From positions 124,001 to 188,000 of the forward strand of contig MZZL01000136.1 of NCBI GenBank assembly GCA_002749535.1: a stretch of DNA of 64,000 bases. The letters are read 5' to 3'. The translations under genes and the position numbers were made by a program. A model generated the notes under the pieces. It made no database searches and had not been told where the DNA came from. It saw only the letters and a program-made list of their open reading frames with translations. Shown here piece by piece: positions 47,641 through 58,951 of the stretch. Position 1 is the first letter of the stretch. Every line of letters starts with the position of its first letter. Origin of the DNA: Apophysomyces variabilis (Eukaryota; Mucoromycota; Mucoromycetes; Mucorales; Mucoraceae).

Positions 47641-48615
47641 TTAAGATAAAATAGAAGAAAAGAAGACCATAACTACATGCAGGGAAAATAAAAGTGGAAC
47701 ATAAAGGTAATACAATTGGGCAGAACCAGAACTGGGGTAGATTGCCCTTACAGCTTCTGATCCCATAACTGACAGACACGGATATGATAGCATCAATGAC
47801 GTATGGAAAGGGGCGAAGAAGGTTTGTGTCCTCTGCAGATGTTCCATTCTGTTCAAGATCTTCTATCAGACTGAGTCCATTTTTACTCTTGGGATAATTG
47901 ATGTCTTATCTCTGAATTGTTGTCATCCATAAGACATCCATCGAATTTCTTATCCATGGCTGTGCTTTTTGGTTTCACTGACCCGAGCAATGTAAACGCG
48001 AAGGGACAACACCTTTTCTGCTCCTTGGCTCTGTTCTCCAAAAACATCCCCGGTATGAACTTCGCATTGATTATATGTACAGAATGACTGATGTCCGTTT
48101 TTTATATCATTTAGCCTGCATGACCTCTGTCCCGAACCACATTGGTCCTTGCATGGACGCAAAATTTATTTAGAGTAGCGTAAAAAATTGTTCAATAAAC
48201 AGTATATGTACCTATTCGACTACTTCCAAGTCTTGGTATGTTTGCAAAAGGGCAATAAACGGTAATATTTGACCTACGAATAACAGCGCCAAAAGCGTGA
48301 TATACGGCGTGTAAATTACAGTGCGAGGGTCACCTCGTGCACTACAAACAGGCTTTTCATTTAGAGAAGCTTACAAGGGATAATTCAATAACACTGCATG
48401 AAAACGAGAAGCTGCTGTAATTGACCCGGAGTTTTTCAATACATGAGGTCTCCAACTTCTAGCAGGACTTATTCATTCTGCAAATAAAAAAGGTGCCCTT
48501 TGCTTTGGCACCAACTATTGACACCATGTATTTCAAACAACGCAAAATTTTTTTTTGGCTAAACTCTTCGGTAGTGGTTGCCTTTTTTTCTTTTCCAGCA
48601 CCTTAGACCCTGACC
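47641..48615. other. Probable transposon remains and intergenic
   Basis: Upstream of the transposase block on its strand; should hold the rest of the element but is too degraded to read. The last part is the promoter region of the uL24m gene. Confidence 0.35.
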
Positions 48616-49487
48616 ATGAATCGTGTCAACACACGCATTTTCCCAAAGATCCCATGGGTGCATCCAAAGGACAGAGTCAAGCGATGGAACATTGTCACCG
48701 GCGACAAAGTAATACATAGAAAACGAATAAAAGAGACACTTTGCCAATCCAAGCCATGTTAATTCCCTTTTCCCCCCAAAAAAAGGTTGCCATTATTGCT
48801 GGTAGAGACAAGGATACCATTGGCGAGGTCAAACGAGTTAACAGACAAACGAACACTGTCATTGTGGAAGGAAAGAAATTGGCAAGTAGCTTTTTCTTTT
48901 CATTTGTGATTTTTTTGTTTCCGTGGACGCTCATGCTGACATTGCCTCCATCTTAACAGGCCAAAAAGCATATCGAGAAACAACCTGCTGCTCCTGATGG
49001 TATTTTGCGAGTTGAACAACCTATTCACGTATCCAATGTCATGCTACTTCATCCGGAAACACAGTAAATGTCAACAAGAACAACTTCAGCAGAACTTTTT
49101 ACCTCTAAAAACGGAACGTCTTTTTCTATGTTCTTCTCTTAGAATCCCAACTCGAGTGGAATATCGTAAAGTGGAGACCACTTTAGAGGATGGTCGTGTG
49201 GTTTCTCGGTTGAAACGATTTGCCAAGGGTACGGATGTTGAGATCCCTAAACCAAAGCAGAAGTACAATGATCAGAGTGGAGGTAAGAAAAAAAAGGATC
49301 CTAGGAAGAGTGATTTGCTACATGGAATCGCTTGGTTTATTGATTGATTGATTATGCATTAGCTGAATTGTTCTCTACGACTGCTGAAGAAGCTTTGAAG
49401 GTGACCTATGTTCCGGATCTTAGTGTGCCACCCATTCCTCAAGATCTCGTGAAAGAACTACGAAACGTCTATAAAAAGCGCATATAG
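48616..49487 (+). CDS. MRPL24: Mitochondrial large-subunit ribosomal protein uL24m
   Basis: KOW-domain rRNA-binding protein of the mitoribosome. Exons are 48616-48708, 48786-48881, 48960-49063, 49143-49282 and 49363-49487, giving 185 aa. KOW motif VAIIAGRDKDTIGEVKRVNR starts at about residue 32, then VIVEGKKLAKKHIEKQP, IHVSNVMLLHPETQIPTRVE and VVSRLKRFAKGTDVEIPKP. The order GxDKxxxGxV, KKHI, SNVxLxxP, PTRV matches uL24. The second intron starts with GC (GCAAGT), a GC-AG intron; a GT donor two bases later breaks the frame. The N-terminus is short and basic (MNRVNTRIFPKIPWVHPKDR), fitting mitochondrial import. Confidence 0.9.
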
Positions 49488-49706
49488 AAGACGAAACTAA
49501 AGAAAAAAAAAGAAAACTTTGTACAGTAAAACGAAAAACAAACAAGTACTCGGATGAAAAAAGGATAGAAACCAGATCAATTGGAAGTAGATAAACATAT
49601 GGATCTTTTTGACAAAGACAGGGTTGACCATGGCTGAAAGAAAAGTGACAGTCCAAAAATGGACGACTCTATTCTCCGCAGCTGTGTCCTTTTCTCTAAC
49701 TTATTC

Positions 49707-50725
49707 ATGAGTGACAAAGCACCCAAGAAAGGAAAACTTGTCTTCAAAGGAGACAAAGATCGCAAGTAAAGAAATAGAAAGCCATTTATTTTTCTTCGGT
49801 CAATTCAACGTACCATTTCCTTTGCTATAGGAAAAAGAAAAGAAAGAGTAGCGATCGCGATGACGACGAAGGTTCAGGAAGCGGACCAACAGAACAAGGT
49901 CTGTCTGATTTTTAAGCGCATCAATCGAGAAAAGAGAAGAAGAGAAAAACACAGGTTCTGACAAGAGAGTTCCTCTTTCTATTTGCTTTTCTCCTCTAGG
50001 TTGGGTACGTGCGGATACACTCGATGATCTGGTTGGCCCTGTCTTTATTACGCATCCAAGTGATCCTCCCATTGGATTGACCGTGGATAATGAACATCGA
50101 ATGTTGGCTTATCCTTTGGAAAGCACCAGTCTAACCGAACCCAAGATTGTCAACCAAGTGTTTGTGGGCGCGCGTTTGGTCGGTCAGACAAATTCCTTCA
50201 CATTCAAATCGTGTCATGGCAAATATTTGAGCAGTGATAAAGTGGGCGTGGTATCTTGCGATCGTGAAGCCATCGGTGGAGCAGAAGAATGGCGACCCAC
50301 CTTGACCGACGCAGGCTATGCTTTCCAAAACACGCATAATAAATTCTTGATGGTGGACGAAATTGCAGGCGGTGGATTCAAACTTCGCGCCGACTCGGAC
50401 GATGTAGGCTTTTGTGAGACATTCACAGTGTATTGTCAAGCCCGATTCAAACGAAAACAGAAAAAAGAAAAGAAAGAAAAGACAAACACAGGACAAATCG
50501 AACTGGACCATGTGTACGTTTCCCGTATGCTTTCTTTCCTTCCATTTCTAACCTTTCTATCCTTTTATTTTCCATAGCAAAAAGTATCAATCTTGGGGTG
50601 GTGGGCGCATCATGATGACAAAAGAAGATACGAGAACCCTGAAACGTGCAAAACAGGAAGGACGTTTTGCAGAAGCTATGCTAGATCGTAGAGAAAAAGT
50701 CAAATCGGATCGTTACTGTAAATAA
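49707..50725 (+). CDS. FRG1: FRG1 family RNA-associated protein
   Basis: Nucleolar/spliceosome-associated beta-trefoil (fascin-like) protein linked to rRNA and pre-mRNA processing. Exons are 49707-49765, 49831-49898, 50000-50513 and 50578-50725, giving 262 aa. It opens with a Lys-rich segment (GKLVFKGDKDRKKKKRKSS) and an acidic patch, then GWVRADTLDDLVGPVFITHP. The trefoil follows, with FTFKSCHGKYLSSDKVGVVS, EEWRPTLTDAGYAFQNTHNK and FLMVDEIAGGGFKLRADSDD. The end, SWGGGRIMMTKEDTRTLKRA, is a strong FRG1 signature. The arrangement and length match the family. It lies 219 bp after uL24m on the same strand and converges on ADA2. Confidence 0.94.
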
Positions 50726-50967
50726 TTCTTGGATATCAACACATTCTTTTGTTTTTTTATTCTTCTCTTTATAAGAAAGGAAAGATGGGATTATTTAGTT
50801 TGATTTATTCAGCATGGTTTAAAAAACAAGCACGTTTTCTTTTCTTTTTCTTCTTGGTTCTCTTTGAATAAGACGCATACCAAAGAAAAGAAAAGAGAAA
50901 AGAAAGGCCAAAAAAAACATGTATATATAGAGTTGAACAACTTCGTGTTTCACATATTCTCTTCTAG

Positions 50968-52758
50968 CTAGTTCTCTGCTGAGACCGATGCTATGGATGG
51001 TTTTCTTTCTGTGGTTGATGATGAGGGGGATGCTGGGGTTGCTGCTGTGACTGTTGCTGCTGATGGAGGTGGAGGTGGAGTAGCTATGGCTGTTGTGGTC
51101 GTGGTTGCTGCTGCTGTGCTGTTTGCCGAGGCGGTCATGATGGCGGGAGGTGCTGTTGCTGGTGGAGGGGGAGTGTGCGACGACGCTGGGGCAGGTGTGC
51201 CCGGTGTAGGAGCGGGAGTAGCGGCTGCGGAAGGATCCTTGAACGCTTTGATCCAACCACTTTCCACAAAGAAGTCGTATATCCGACTTGTTTTATTGAC
51301 ATCGATCTTGATCAGCTGTCGTGCCTGGCGACGTTTCAGATAACCTTGTTTCGCGTATTCTTTCAGGATGGTGTCCTTAATGACCAAATAGGGTCGTGGC
51401 ATGATGCGAAGAGTAGAACAAAGCACCTGCTCTTCTTCTGTTAATAAATGGACACCATCTGCGTCGCTGATATTCAAAGGATTTGCTGGCTTTCGTCCAC
51501 CAGAAGCCGCTGCTGTACTACTCGTTGTGGATAGACTTCCATTAGTCATGGATGACGGAGACGCATGGGCTTGTCTATTCTCTCGATAATAGCTCGCACC
51601 TGCGCCACTTCCAGTGGCCGTCAAGGCTGCCAGTTGTGCTCGATAGGTATTGCGCTGACTCATCGATGCACTTGTTCCGAGTCGGTCATTGGACAGAGAG
51701 GCAAGTGTCTTTAATTGCTGCAATCGCTGTTGTTTGTCACGTTCGTACTGTTCGCCTTGGCGTAGCGAAGTCAGGCCCGCCTGACGCCACTCCTGTAGCG
51801 TTGCAATCCTATCTCGCAGTTGTTGTTCATGGACGAGACCCTGAACCAATGTTTCATAATCTGAAGCCGTTTGTAACCGGCAGAAAACACGCGTCTTCTG
51901 ATATATTTCTCGTTCATCTTTTTGCCGTTTACGTTCAATGGCTTGTTGTCGCTTAAATTCAAGCCAGCCACGCTCAAATATCATCTTTTTACGTTCCATC
52001 CGCCGATCCAATCTGGAATTGTAGATGTCAAGAACCATGACCTTAAGATCAATCTCTTCCTGGGTATCATCCTCATTGAATACCATGTCCTTAACCGTTT
52101 GTTCCGCATCGTTTTCATACTCTGTCTCGAATTCAAACCGTCGAGGCATATACCCTTGGATCTCGTGAAAGGCTGGACCACTTGTCACTGGTTTGGTCGG
52201 CACTGACGACGCAGGCGGCTTCCTAGGCAGAAGCCCGCGGGATTTCTCTAGTCGTTGACGTTTCTGCTCACGGCATTCGCTCTCACTCGTCTCAAACTTT
52301 AGATTCATGCGTGGTAGTGGCCAGTCTGGACTGGAGACGTACACATCGAGATAATGCTGCTCACACTCAGCTTTATCCTTCGTCCCAACATATTCTGCGA
52401 TGGCCTGCCAATTCCCGAGACCATTCTTTTCAGCCGCCTCGATCAATAGTAGTTCTTCATCGGCATCCCAGTCTTCGCTAAAGATCGGGAAATTGTGCGG
52501 CTTCACTACACGATAATCATGCCAGGTTTTGTGCTTTACTGGTTCGGCTCCATTGCAAAAACAGGTGACGCATAGGTCGAAATCAGGACAATCTTTATCA
52601 GCGCAACGAATGCGGACGGTGTTGGTCACATCATTACTGCAAGCATCGCAATGATACTTTGGCGGCTCCTTGTCGTCCACCTGAGCTGCACCTGTATCGC
52701 TGCTGGCACTCGTATTGAGACTACTTCCCGAAGGTTTTTGTCGATGTGTGATCGTCAT
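50968..52758 (-). CDS. ADA2: Transcriptional adaptor Ada2 (SAGA histone acetyltransferase module)
   Basis: Single-exon gene, 596 aa. Ada2 links Gcn5 and Ada3 and stimulates histone H3 acetylation. A ZZ zinc finger near residue 37 (YHCDACSNDV, CADKDCPDFDLCVTCF) is followed by a SANT domain (EDWDADEELLLIEAAEKNG, GNWQAIAEYVGTK, CEQHYLDVYV). A central coiled, basic region comes next (KMIFERGWLEFKRQQAIERK), then a SWIRM domain at about 425-507 (DADGVHLLTEEEQVLCSTLR, LVIKDTILKEYAKQGYLKRR, IYDFFVESGWI). It carries an added C-terminal tail of about 88 residues rich in Ala, Pro and Thr, which is unusual because Ada2 normally ends at SWIRM. The lack of introns contrasts with its neighbours. Confidence 0.97.
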   Translation of the reverse strand: MTITHRQKPSGSSLNTSASSDTGAAQVDDKEPPKYHCDACSNDVTNTVRIRCADKDCPDFDLCVTCFCNGAEPVKHKTWHDYRVVKPHNFPIFSEDWDADEELLLIEAAEKNGLGNWQAIAEYVGTKDKAECEQHYLDVYVSSPDWPLPRMNLKFETSESECREQKRQRLEKSRGLLPRKPPASSVPTKPVTSGPAFHEIQGYMPRRFEFETEYENDAEQTVKDMVFNEDDTQEEIDLKVMVLDIYNSRLDRRMERKKMIFERGWLEFKRQQAIERKRQKDEREIYQKTRVFCRLQTASDYETLVQGLVHEQQLRDRIATLQEWRQAGLTSLRQGEQYERDKQQRLQQLKTLASLSNDRLGTSASMSQRNTYRAQLAALTATGSGAGASYYRENRQAHASPSSMTNGSLSTTSSTAAASGGRKPANPLNISDADGVHLLTEEEQVLCSTLRIMPRPYLVIKDTILKEYAKQGYLKRRQARQLIKIDVNKTSRIYDFFVESGWIKAFKDPSAAATPAPTPGTPAPASSHTPPPPATAPPAIMTASANSTAAATTTTTAIATPPPPPSAATVTAATPASPSSSTTERKPSIASVSAEN

Positions 52759-53192
52759 GACGTAGGGCCTTTATATGTAAGAAAAATTGCTGAAAAGGTT
52801 CAGAAGCAGAAAAGGGAAAAGCTCAGAAAGTGCTCCTTGCACCGTGACTTGTTCGATTTTTTGGCTCATTACACATAAAGCATCTTTACTATGAAAGACA
52901 ATGGTAGTAAATCCATATGTCCCTGCTATTGATATAGGATATATCCACGAATTGGATGGCTTTATTTCCTGACACCTTTTAAGCTCTTATTTACAATAGG
53001 TGAACAGTAAAGTCAATGGTGGCAATGAGAAATTTGATTCATTTGCTTCCGCAACTATTCTGTCAGCGGATTATATCATTTACTCTTTCGAAAACGCTTG
53101 CAATCAAAGAGAAGAAGCAACCTCAACATAACCCAGATGACCTCAAAAGCCCCACACCCTGGTTTTTGCTTTCTTTTCCTTTTTATTGTTTG
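52759..53192. other. Intergenic between ADA2 promoter and LST8 3' end
   Basis: Carries the ADA2 promoter and the 3' flank of LST8, both minus strand. No gene seen. Confidence 0.45.
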
Positions 53193-54688
53193 TTATGAAT
53201 AGCCAACCGATAAGTCATTCAAAGCAACGCAAACCGCTGCTTTGTTATGTCCACTGTATTGACGGATCGTTTCACCTTGCGATAATTCCCATAATCGTGC
53301 AACATGATCTGACGAAGCTAATCCACGCAGCAGAATGAACGATAAGTCTCCACCTTTCATCCTTCTTTATCCTTTACCTGTAACCAAATAAGCGGAGTCA
53401 GCTGAAAATGCGCAATCCCACACCCATCGTTGATGTCCCGTTAAGACCATCTCTAGTTTAAATTTCTCTGTGCTCCATATCTTGACCGTTTTATCTGCCG
53501 AGCAAGTAGCCAACAATCTTTTTTGTTGGAGGCATAAGTTTAGTACCGCTTAACCACACAAAGATAGCTTTACCTGGTATCGGGGCTTAATACACAACGA
53601 AGGATGTAATCATTGTGAGCTGACCATTTATACAATGGCTCTACATCTGCTAGAGCAGATGCACTACTACTCATCTTCCACACATAACAGTTGCCCTGAG
53701 AAAATCTTTCAGTCTCCCGTTTTCACGTGGGAACACCATTCTTGTCTTATACCTTATTATTTGCGGCTATCAGAGTAGAACCATCCGATGCCACTGTTAC
53801 GGACCGCATCGGAACGCCTTCTTCTGGAACCTGGAGACGCACACATATATACGTATTTCCTCTTAATAGCCCGTTCAACTATCTGCAGGATTACTCCTTA
53901 CCAGCTCATGCGTGCAAGCATGCGCTGTCAGATCCCAAATCTTGACACTTCCGTTTTGATCACATGTGATCAGTTCGCCTTGGTTTGCATGCATGACAGC
54001 ATCGTTAATGGGTGCACCGTTGTCGAAATTCCGAGTTAAAACAGGATTACGCCCAGCCCTATTATCATCATTCCCAACATATATGAATAAGCAGGGCACC
54101 GTTTCCACGTCTATTTGCACCTTGTATCCCAAATCTTTAAGTGTCCATCTTCACTTGCCGTAAACATCCATCGGCCCTCTCCATGGAATCCTGTGGCGGT
54201 GATATTGCCAGTATGATCGCCAAAGACAGCAAACTGAAAAAGAGAAGCCAAAGATGGTCAGATGGGTTAATGCAAATCAAGACTTTTCGTACAGGGTTCC
54301 CATTTGAACTATTGATATCGTAAAGTCGAACACTGTGGTTGCCTATCATATCGATTTGGGTGAGAAAAAGATAAAAAAATTAGCTCGAGTCGCGTAGTCT
54401 GCATAAGAGACTGTTCTTTTACCTGCTGCAGCGAGGATCGTTTTATCAGGTGAGACGCATAACCGATTCACTTGCTGTTGAATTGCAAAAAAAAATAAAG
54501 AGTTGCATAAGTTCGTCGGAAAGACCGAGAGAAGAAAAGGTGATTGGAGGGGTCATTCAACATACGGAATCAGCGTGTTGTATCGTTCGAGCACAGATGC
54601 CACTCAAAGCTTCCCAGAAACGGATCGTGTTATCATATCCTGCTGTGACTAATATGACAGAATGGCTATCATTCTGGAGAGATTGCAT
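53193..54688 (-). CDS. LST8: WD40 protein Lst8 (TORC1/TORC2 subunit)
   Basis: Seven-bladed beta-propeller that binds and stabilises the TOR kinase domain. Nine exons keep frame: 54688-54566, 54474-54423, 54342-54293, 54233-54121, 54058-53902, 53830-53753, 53695-53574, 53517-53378 and 53317-53193, giving 319 aa, the normal Lst8 length. Blades are seen as [87 protein letters not shown] with [24 protein letters not shown], and [40 protein letters not shown] is a hallmark of the family. Introns are numerous and small, so six-frame reading shows only fragments. Confidence 0.95.
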
Positions 54689-55962
54689 TTGTTCATAGTT
54701 CTGTTCCTCCTGCTGCCTGTCTGCCATTTAGAAAGAAAAATAAAAAGGGAAGAGAGAAAAGAGTGTGAAAGAAAGGAAATGAAAAGAAGACTCAGCTGCA
54801 ATTCAACTCCGACATCCTCGACATTTAAGGAAACGTATTGTGCGCTAGGGCACATGGTTAAAAGTGTCACTTTGAAAAGAAGGGATCCATAAAGCAGTCA
54901 AATATATTATGATTGCTTATTGATAATGAATTGATTAATATCTCATTCTGTGCACCAACAAAGCTGCATTACGAGATATTGGAAAAAAATGATACCTAAC
55001 GGCTGGCTTATTTTTACATAATGGTGAACCAACTTCAACCGAGATAAAGTTGGTGATCTTACGACTTCTGCTGAACAAGCAAGCAAGCATAAATCCATGG
55101 CAAAATCTCTGCGAGATATAATGGAGCATGACATCGACATAGTTAGGGGTCATCATGTACTGGCTATGGTTGCAGCAGTTCTTCCGTGACCAGGTTGGAG
55201 GAGGTGCCTCTACCATTCAGTTGCTGGTCAACAAGTTGAACCCTGGTGGAGAGCATACCTCGAAGAATAGAGCCTGTAATTGAGGCCAAAGGAGAAGACA
55301 CACAGTATAAATACCTTAAAAAATAAAAATGTGCATCTGTTCTTTGACGTCTATTTTATGTCTCGAAGTCATTTCACGCCTTATATTTCTGCTTTCTATG
55401 AATTGTTGAAGGTTGAATTTAGGATAGTGATTTATTTGTCTCACGTAAATATCAATTGTACCACTTCTCCTAAGGGGAACAATGCTGGCAGAGGAGCTTG
55501 CAATTAATCTTTGCCTTGCAGTTACAGCTATTCTTCTTTTCTGCTATGGCATTTCTTGCATTTTCCCACGCTCTTTTTAGTTCCTTTCATACTATGTTAA
55601 TGGCAAAAAAGGACACTTTGCCAAAAAAAGTTCTGCCATGACAATGTGCTTATTATCATCAAGCATTAGCCTTTTTGTATAACTCACTAAAGAAGTCTTG
55701 CTTTTCCACTTGCTATATAATTATTGAAGAAGGTTAGTAATTTGTAATATTTCCATCTAGTATTTCCGAGAGAAACGGATTACTGTTCTTTGAATTACAT
55801 CACCAATGGAATTAACAGTTTGCATCAAGCTTCCAGTTGTTTGCATTGTGTCCTTAATATGTCAACCAGTACCCTCAACTCGTAGGGTGATACGCATACA
55901 AAGATATTAATGGTTCCTTGCATAGGATCCTGCCCACTTTTCTTCGTATTCTAGGGTGCTTT
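54689..55962. other. Intergenic, no gene recognised
   Basis: LST8 promoter then AT-rich sequence. A minus-strand frame of 93 codons at 54935-55216 has no recognisable domain. Confidence 0.4.
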
Positions 55963-57208
55963 TTAAACTAGATACAAATATAGTTTAATAATGCATTTAT
56001 AATTGTATTTTCTACAAAACTTACTTATGAAGTAGACAAGGATTTTCGCCTTTATCCTATCAGCAGTTGCCTTTTCTGCTGCTTTCTTCGTCTTGTTTTC
56101 ATCTTCTACATCCTGCTCCTTTTGCACTTCGTTTGCGGTGGTTTTCTTTTTAGTTCTGCTACTCGCATAGGCACCTGCTGCTTTTCCCTCTAATCCACGG
56201 TATCTAGCCTTAGCCTTATCATACGCTGGCTTGTTGCGGTTATATACAAGCGTTTGAACTACTTTTTCCACCTCGGTGTAATCCTCGCTATTTTTCTCAA
56301 AACAACCGCCCATCTTTGATCTTAAGTGCTGCGACATATACCGCCCACCGAGAATACGTACTGACTGCAGGAATATACTTTCGACAGCTCCAACTAAAGC
56401 CTTGTCGTTGTCAGTAAAAAATAATCCAACCTGACCTTGGGCCAGATAAGGGATCGCATGGTCGACAGAAGCCCATCACACGTTCGCGCTTTTCGTTAGC
56501 GACAAATGCAGATTCAATCAAGAAATTACGCAACTGAATATTTTCTAAATTGCTAACACCGACAATATTGACTAGAGGCAGGTTGTTCATATTTGTGCCA
56601 CATGTTGCGTCGATCACAACAACTTCAGGAAATGCACGGGCTTTCTGGATTGCTGCCTCACGTCTGAAGAAAAGTATATCCAGGTGATTATTATCATTAA
56701 TTTTTGTCGCAATTTTTTAGTTTCTGGCTTGCAAAAACTCCACGAGATCAACGAAATCGCTTTTCCGCTGGTCGCGCAGCAATTGCATAAGATTGTACAA
56801 ATCCTTTCTTGTCACGACAAGTTGTCCAGTATCATCCCTCATTTCTTCATGAATTTTCCCGGATTGTTCCTATCGCTCCTCATGGATATCATGCATCAAT
56901 TGTCTTCATTGCTAGCTTACGGTGCTTATACAGTATAAGATCAGCATCAAGTGCATGATTGTTCTCGCTTGAAGCAGAAACGTGAACGATTGTCCATTTT
57001 TTGGTTCGTGCTTTCACAAAGGCGTGTATAAACCACCCACAACCTGTTTTCTTTGTTGTGCTCTACCGCTGACGATCCCCGCTAGACAATCCATGTGTGT
57101 TTCGGTAATTGCCCCATGGACACACTGGATATACACATTTCTGTTGTTACAGCGTTTCGTACCGGCAGCAAATCTTAAGTCTCTAGTATTGGCTTGAGCG
57201 ATAACCAA
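55963..57208 (-). pseudogene. MULE/FAR1-type transposase, degraded
   Basis: Minus-strand pieces in order are a Cys/His region (RNVYIQCVHGAITETHMDCL, a FAR1/WRKY-GCM-like finger), the MULE core IDATCGTNMNNLPLVNIVGV with the first catalytic Asp, and FLIESAFVANEKRER (helix before the second acidic residue). After a frameshift near 56440 a C-terminal basic part follows (CFEKNSEDYTEVEKVVQTLV, RNKPAYDKAKARYRGL). Stops and frameshifts separate every block, so it is dead. Terminal inverted repeats were not found. A MITE lies just upstream. Confidence 0.7.
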
Positions 57209-57447
57209 AACTTATTTCTTCGAGTCATAAGTTGAGTTTAACAAATCAAGGATCGTTGTTTAGTAAGAAAAATAACGTAAAAACAGTGGAAATAGAATGG
57301 TATAATTGACGTTGTAATACCTACAAGTCACTTCGAATATATGATCTTATTGGTTTGTCATTAGTTTATGATATCTCCTACAGCTCCATGTTGACTACAA
57401 TATGTCAATTGACAGCGTAGACAGACATACTCGTAAGAAATTCCACT
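57209..57447. other. Short intergenic
   Basis: AT-rich sequence between the MULE relic and the MITE-like element; nothing recognised. Confidence 0.4.
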
Positions 57448-57545
57448 ACGGGACACTCCAGTATGGGACAATCCACCTGTTTATAGTAACCATCACCATC
57501 TTTATTTTAGAAAGTGATCAGGATTGGGGAATTGGAGTGTCCCGT
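57448..57545. mobile_element. MITE-like element with 13-bp perfect inverted repeats
   Basis: ACGGGACACTCCA at 57448-57460 and its exact reverse complement TGGAGTGTCCCGT at 57533-57545 bound 98 bp with no coding potential. The flanks read TA-like on the left and TT on the right, compatible with a decayed TA target duplication of the Tc1/mariner type. The same core GGAG(T/C)GTCCC occurs at 23101 and 9659. Confidence 0.65.
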
Positions 57546-58830
57546 TGGCGTGTCCGCAGTAATTCCCAACGGAAAGCACAGACATTGGTACCTTCTGCTT
57601 CCAGTCAAATTCGGAAACCACTATATAGTACATGTTGAGTCAGTACCCATTGCAACAGAATAATCCTTCTTCTTGCTTTTATCCAGTTGCATATTAAAAC
57701 ATAGACCAAATAATACCGCGTTCAAGCCTGCATCAATCTATCAATTCTTCCTGTTATCTTTTCTATCCAGCATTCATGTTTGGATCCAGTATTTGCTTAG
57801 CTACCGTGGCGGCAGCAACCAATACTCTAATGTTGAATGCTGCACCTGGCATAGAGATCATCATGTCGTTTCCAGTTAGTACAATACCTGCTGCTGGTTT
57901 TCCTTGCAAAATTTACCGTCCAACACGGAAAACGTACTTACTGGCAAAGTTCAAATGCTTTTTTTTTAGTTCTTCAGTCCTATCGCTTCGGAAGCTGAGA
58001 TTAGATCAGTACTCCTTGATACGAACAGCTTGCCCAAAATTTGCGACATCTTACCTGAGAATTATTGATCAGAGATCTGAATTAGAGACGGTGGATCCAG
58101 GGAAAGTCCCAGCAAGGCTTCCAACTATGTCAATATATTCACCAGTATAGTTCTTTATTATAGTAGCGCGTTTTGTGAATAAAGCAGGCATTTTATCTAT
58201 CTATTTTATTTTCTTTTGATGATCACATCTGGCATTTCTCGCGTCAAGAAAATCATTTATCATCCACAATATTATCCAATAGCTTGCCTTAAAATTCTTT
58301 ATTTAGCTCCCATAATCCACATTCAATTTCATCGTACATACACTTGATAAACATACTAATAAAACCCCGTGTCTCTGATGATTTACCGCGCTAGCTATCG
58401 ACGGCAAACGCCAACTTTGTTTGCATGTACGTTGATTGGCTGCGGTACTGCAACACATGTTCGTTGCACAAACAGCAGGAACCGCATCAGTTTGCTGCTG
58501 CTGCTGCTTCTGTTCTTCTTGTTATTTGTAGTAGTAGTAGTACTACGCTGTGATCCCCTGACTTGCTGTCGATCTTTAACGGAAGAAGAGGACTACTGCA
58601 CAACAGACTCTATGTGCTATTGTTTACGCATCATGGTGCGATAAAGGTAGTACAAAGCATAAATGATGTTGCAGCTTAGCCTGTGAAGGTTTTGGTTTGT
58701 TTCCGTTTCTTTTTTCAATGCCGTGTGGGTGACTGACGATACATAAAACTACAGCGTCATACCTGAACATGCCGGCGGGGTTACATCGATAACTGATCCA
58801 TCGCTATCCTCAAGAGAAAGAAGAACATAG
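57546..58830. other. Intergenic, no gene recognised
   Basis: Trinucleotide repeats near 58488-58545 (GCTGCTGCT, then GTAGTAGTA) create a 91-codon frame with poly-Leu and poly-Val; I do not regard it as a gene. Confidence 0.4.
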
Positions 58831-58951
58831 CACTATGGGAAATGTGAGTTCCTTCTGGTCTCCATCAGTTCCTATTGAGCTATTTCTGGTTCCTTATGTA
58901 CTATTTTCTATAAAGTAAAAAATAGTACATCAGGAGCCATTTCCCATAGTG
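58831..58951. mobile_element. MITE-like element, copy B
   Basis: CACTATGGGAAATG at 58831-58844 and its exact reverse complement CATTTCCCATAGTG at 58938-58951 enclose 121 bp. A second, inner fold-back near the right end pairs ATGTACTATTTT with AAAATAGTACAT. TA (then TAG on the left) flanks the ends, consistent with TA target duplication. It shares its core with copy A at 35032. Confidence 0.75.

Noticed and set aside
50993..51343. Open frame antisense to the ADA2 3' end
   Set aside because: Shadow of a low-complexity Ala/Pro/Thr coding region; ADA2 on the other strand is certain.
58378..58644. Plus-strand frame with poly-Leu/poly-Val that looks like a membrane protein
   Set aside because: The hydrophobic run comes from CTG and GTA trinucleotide repeats; no family resemblance.
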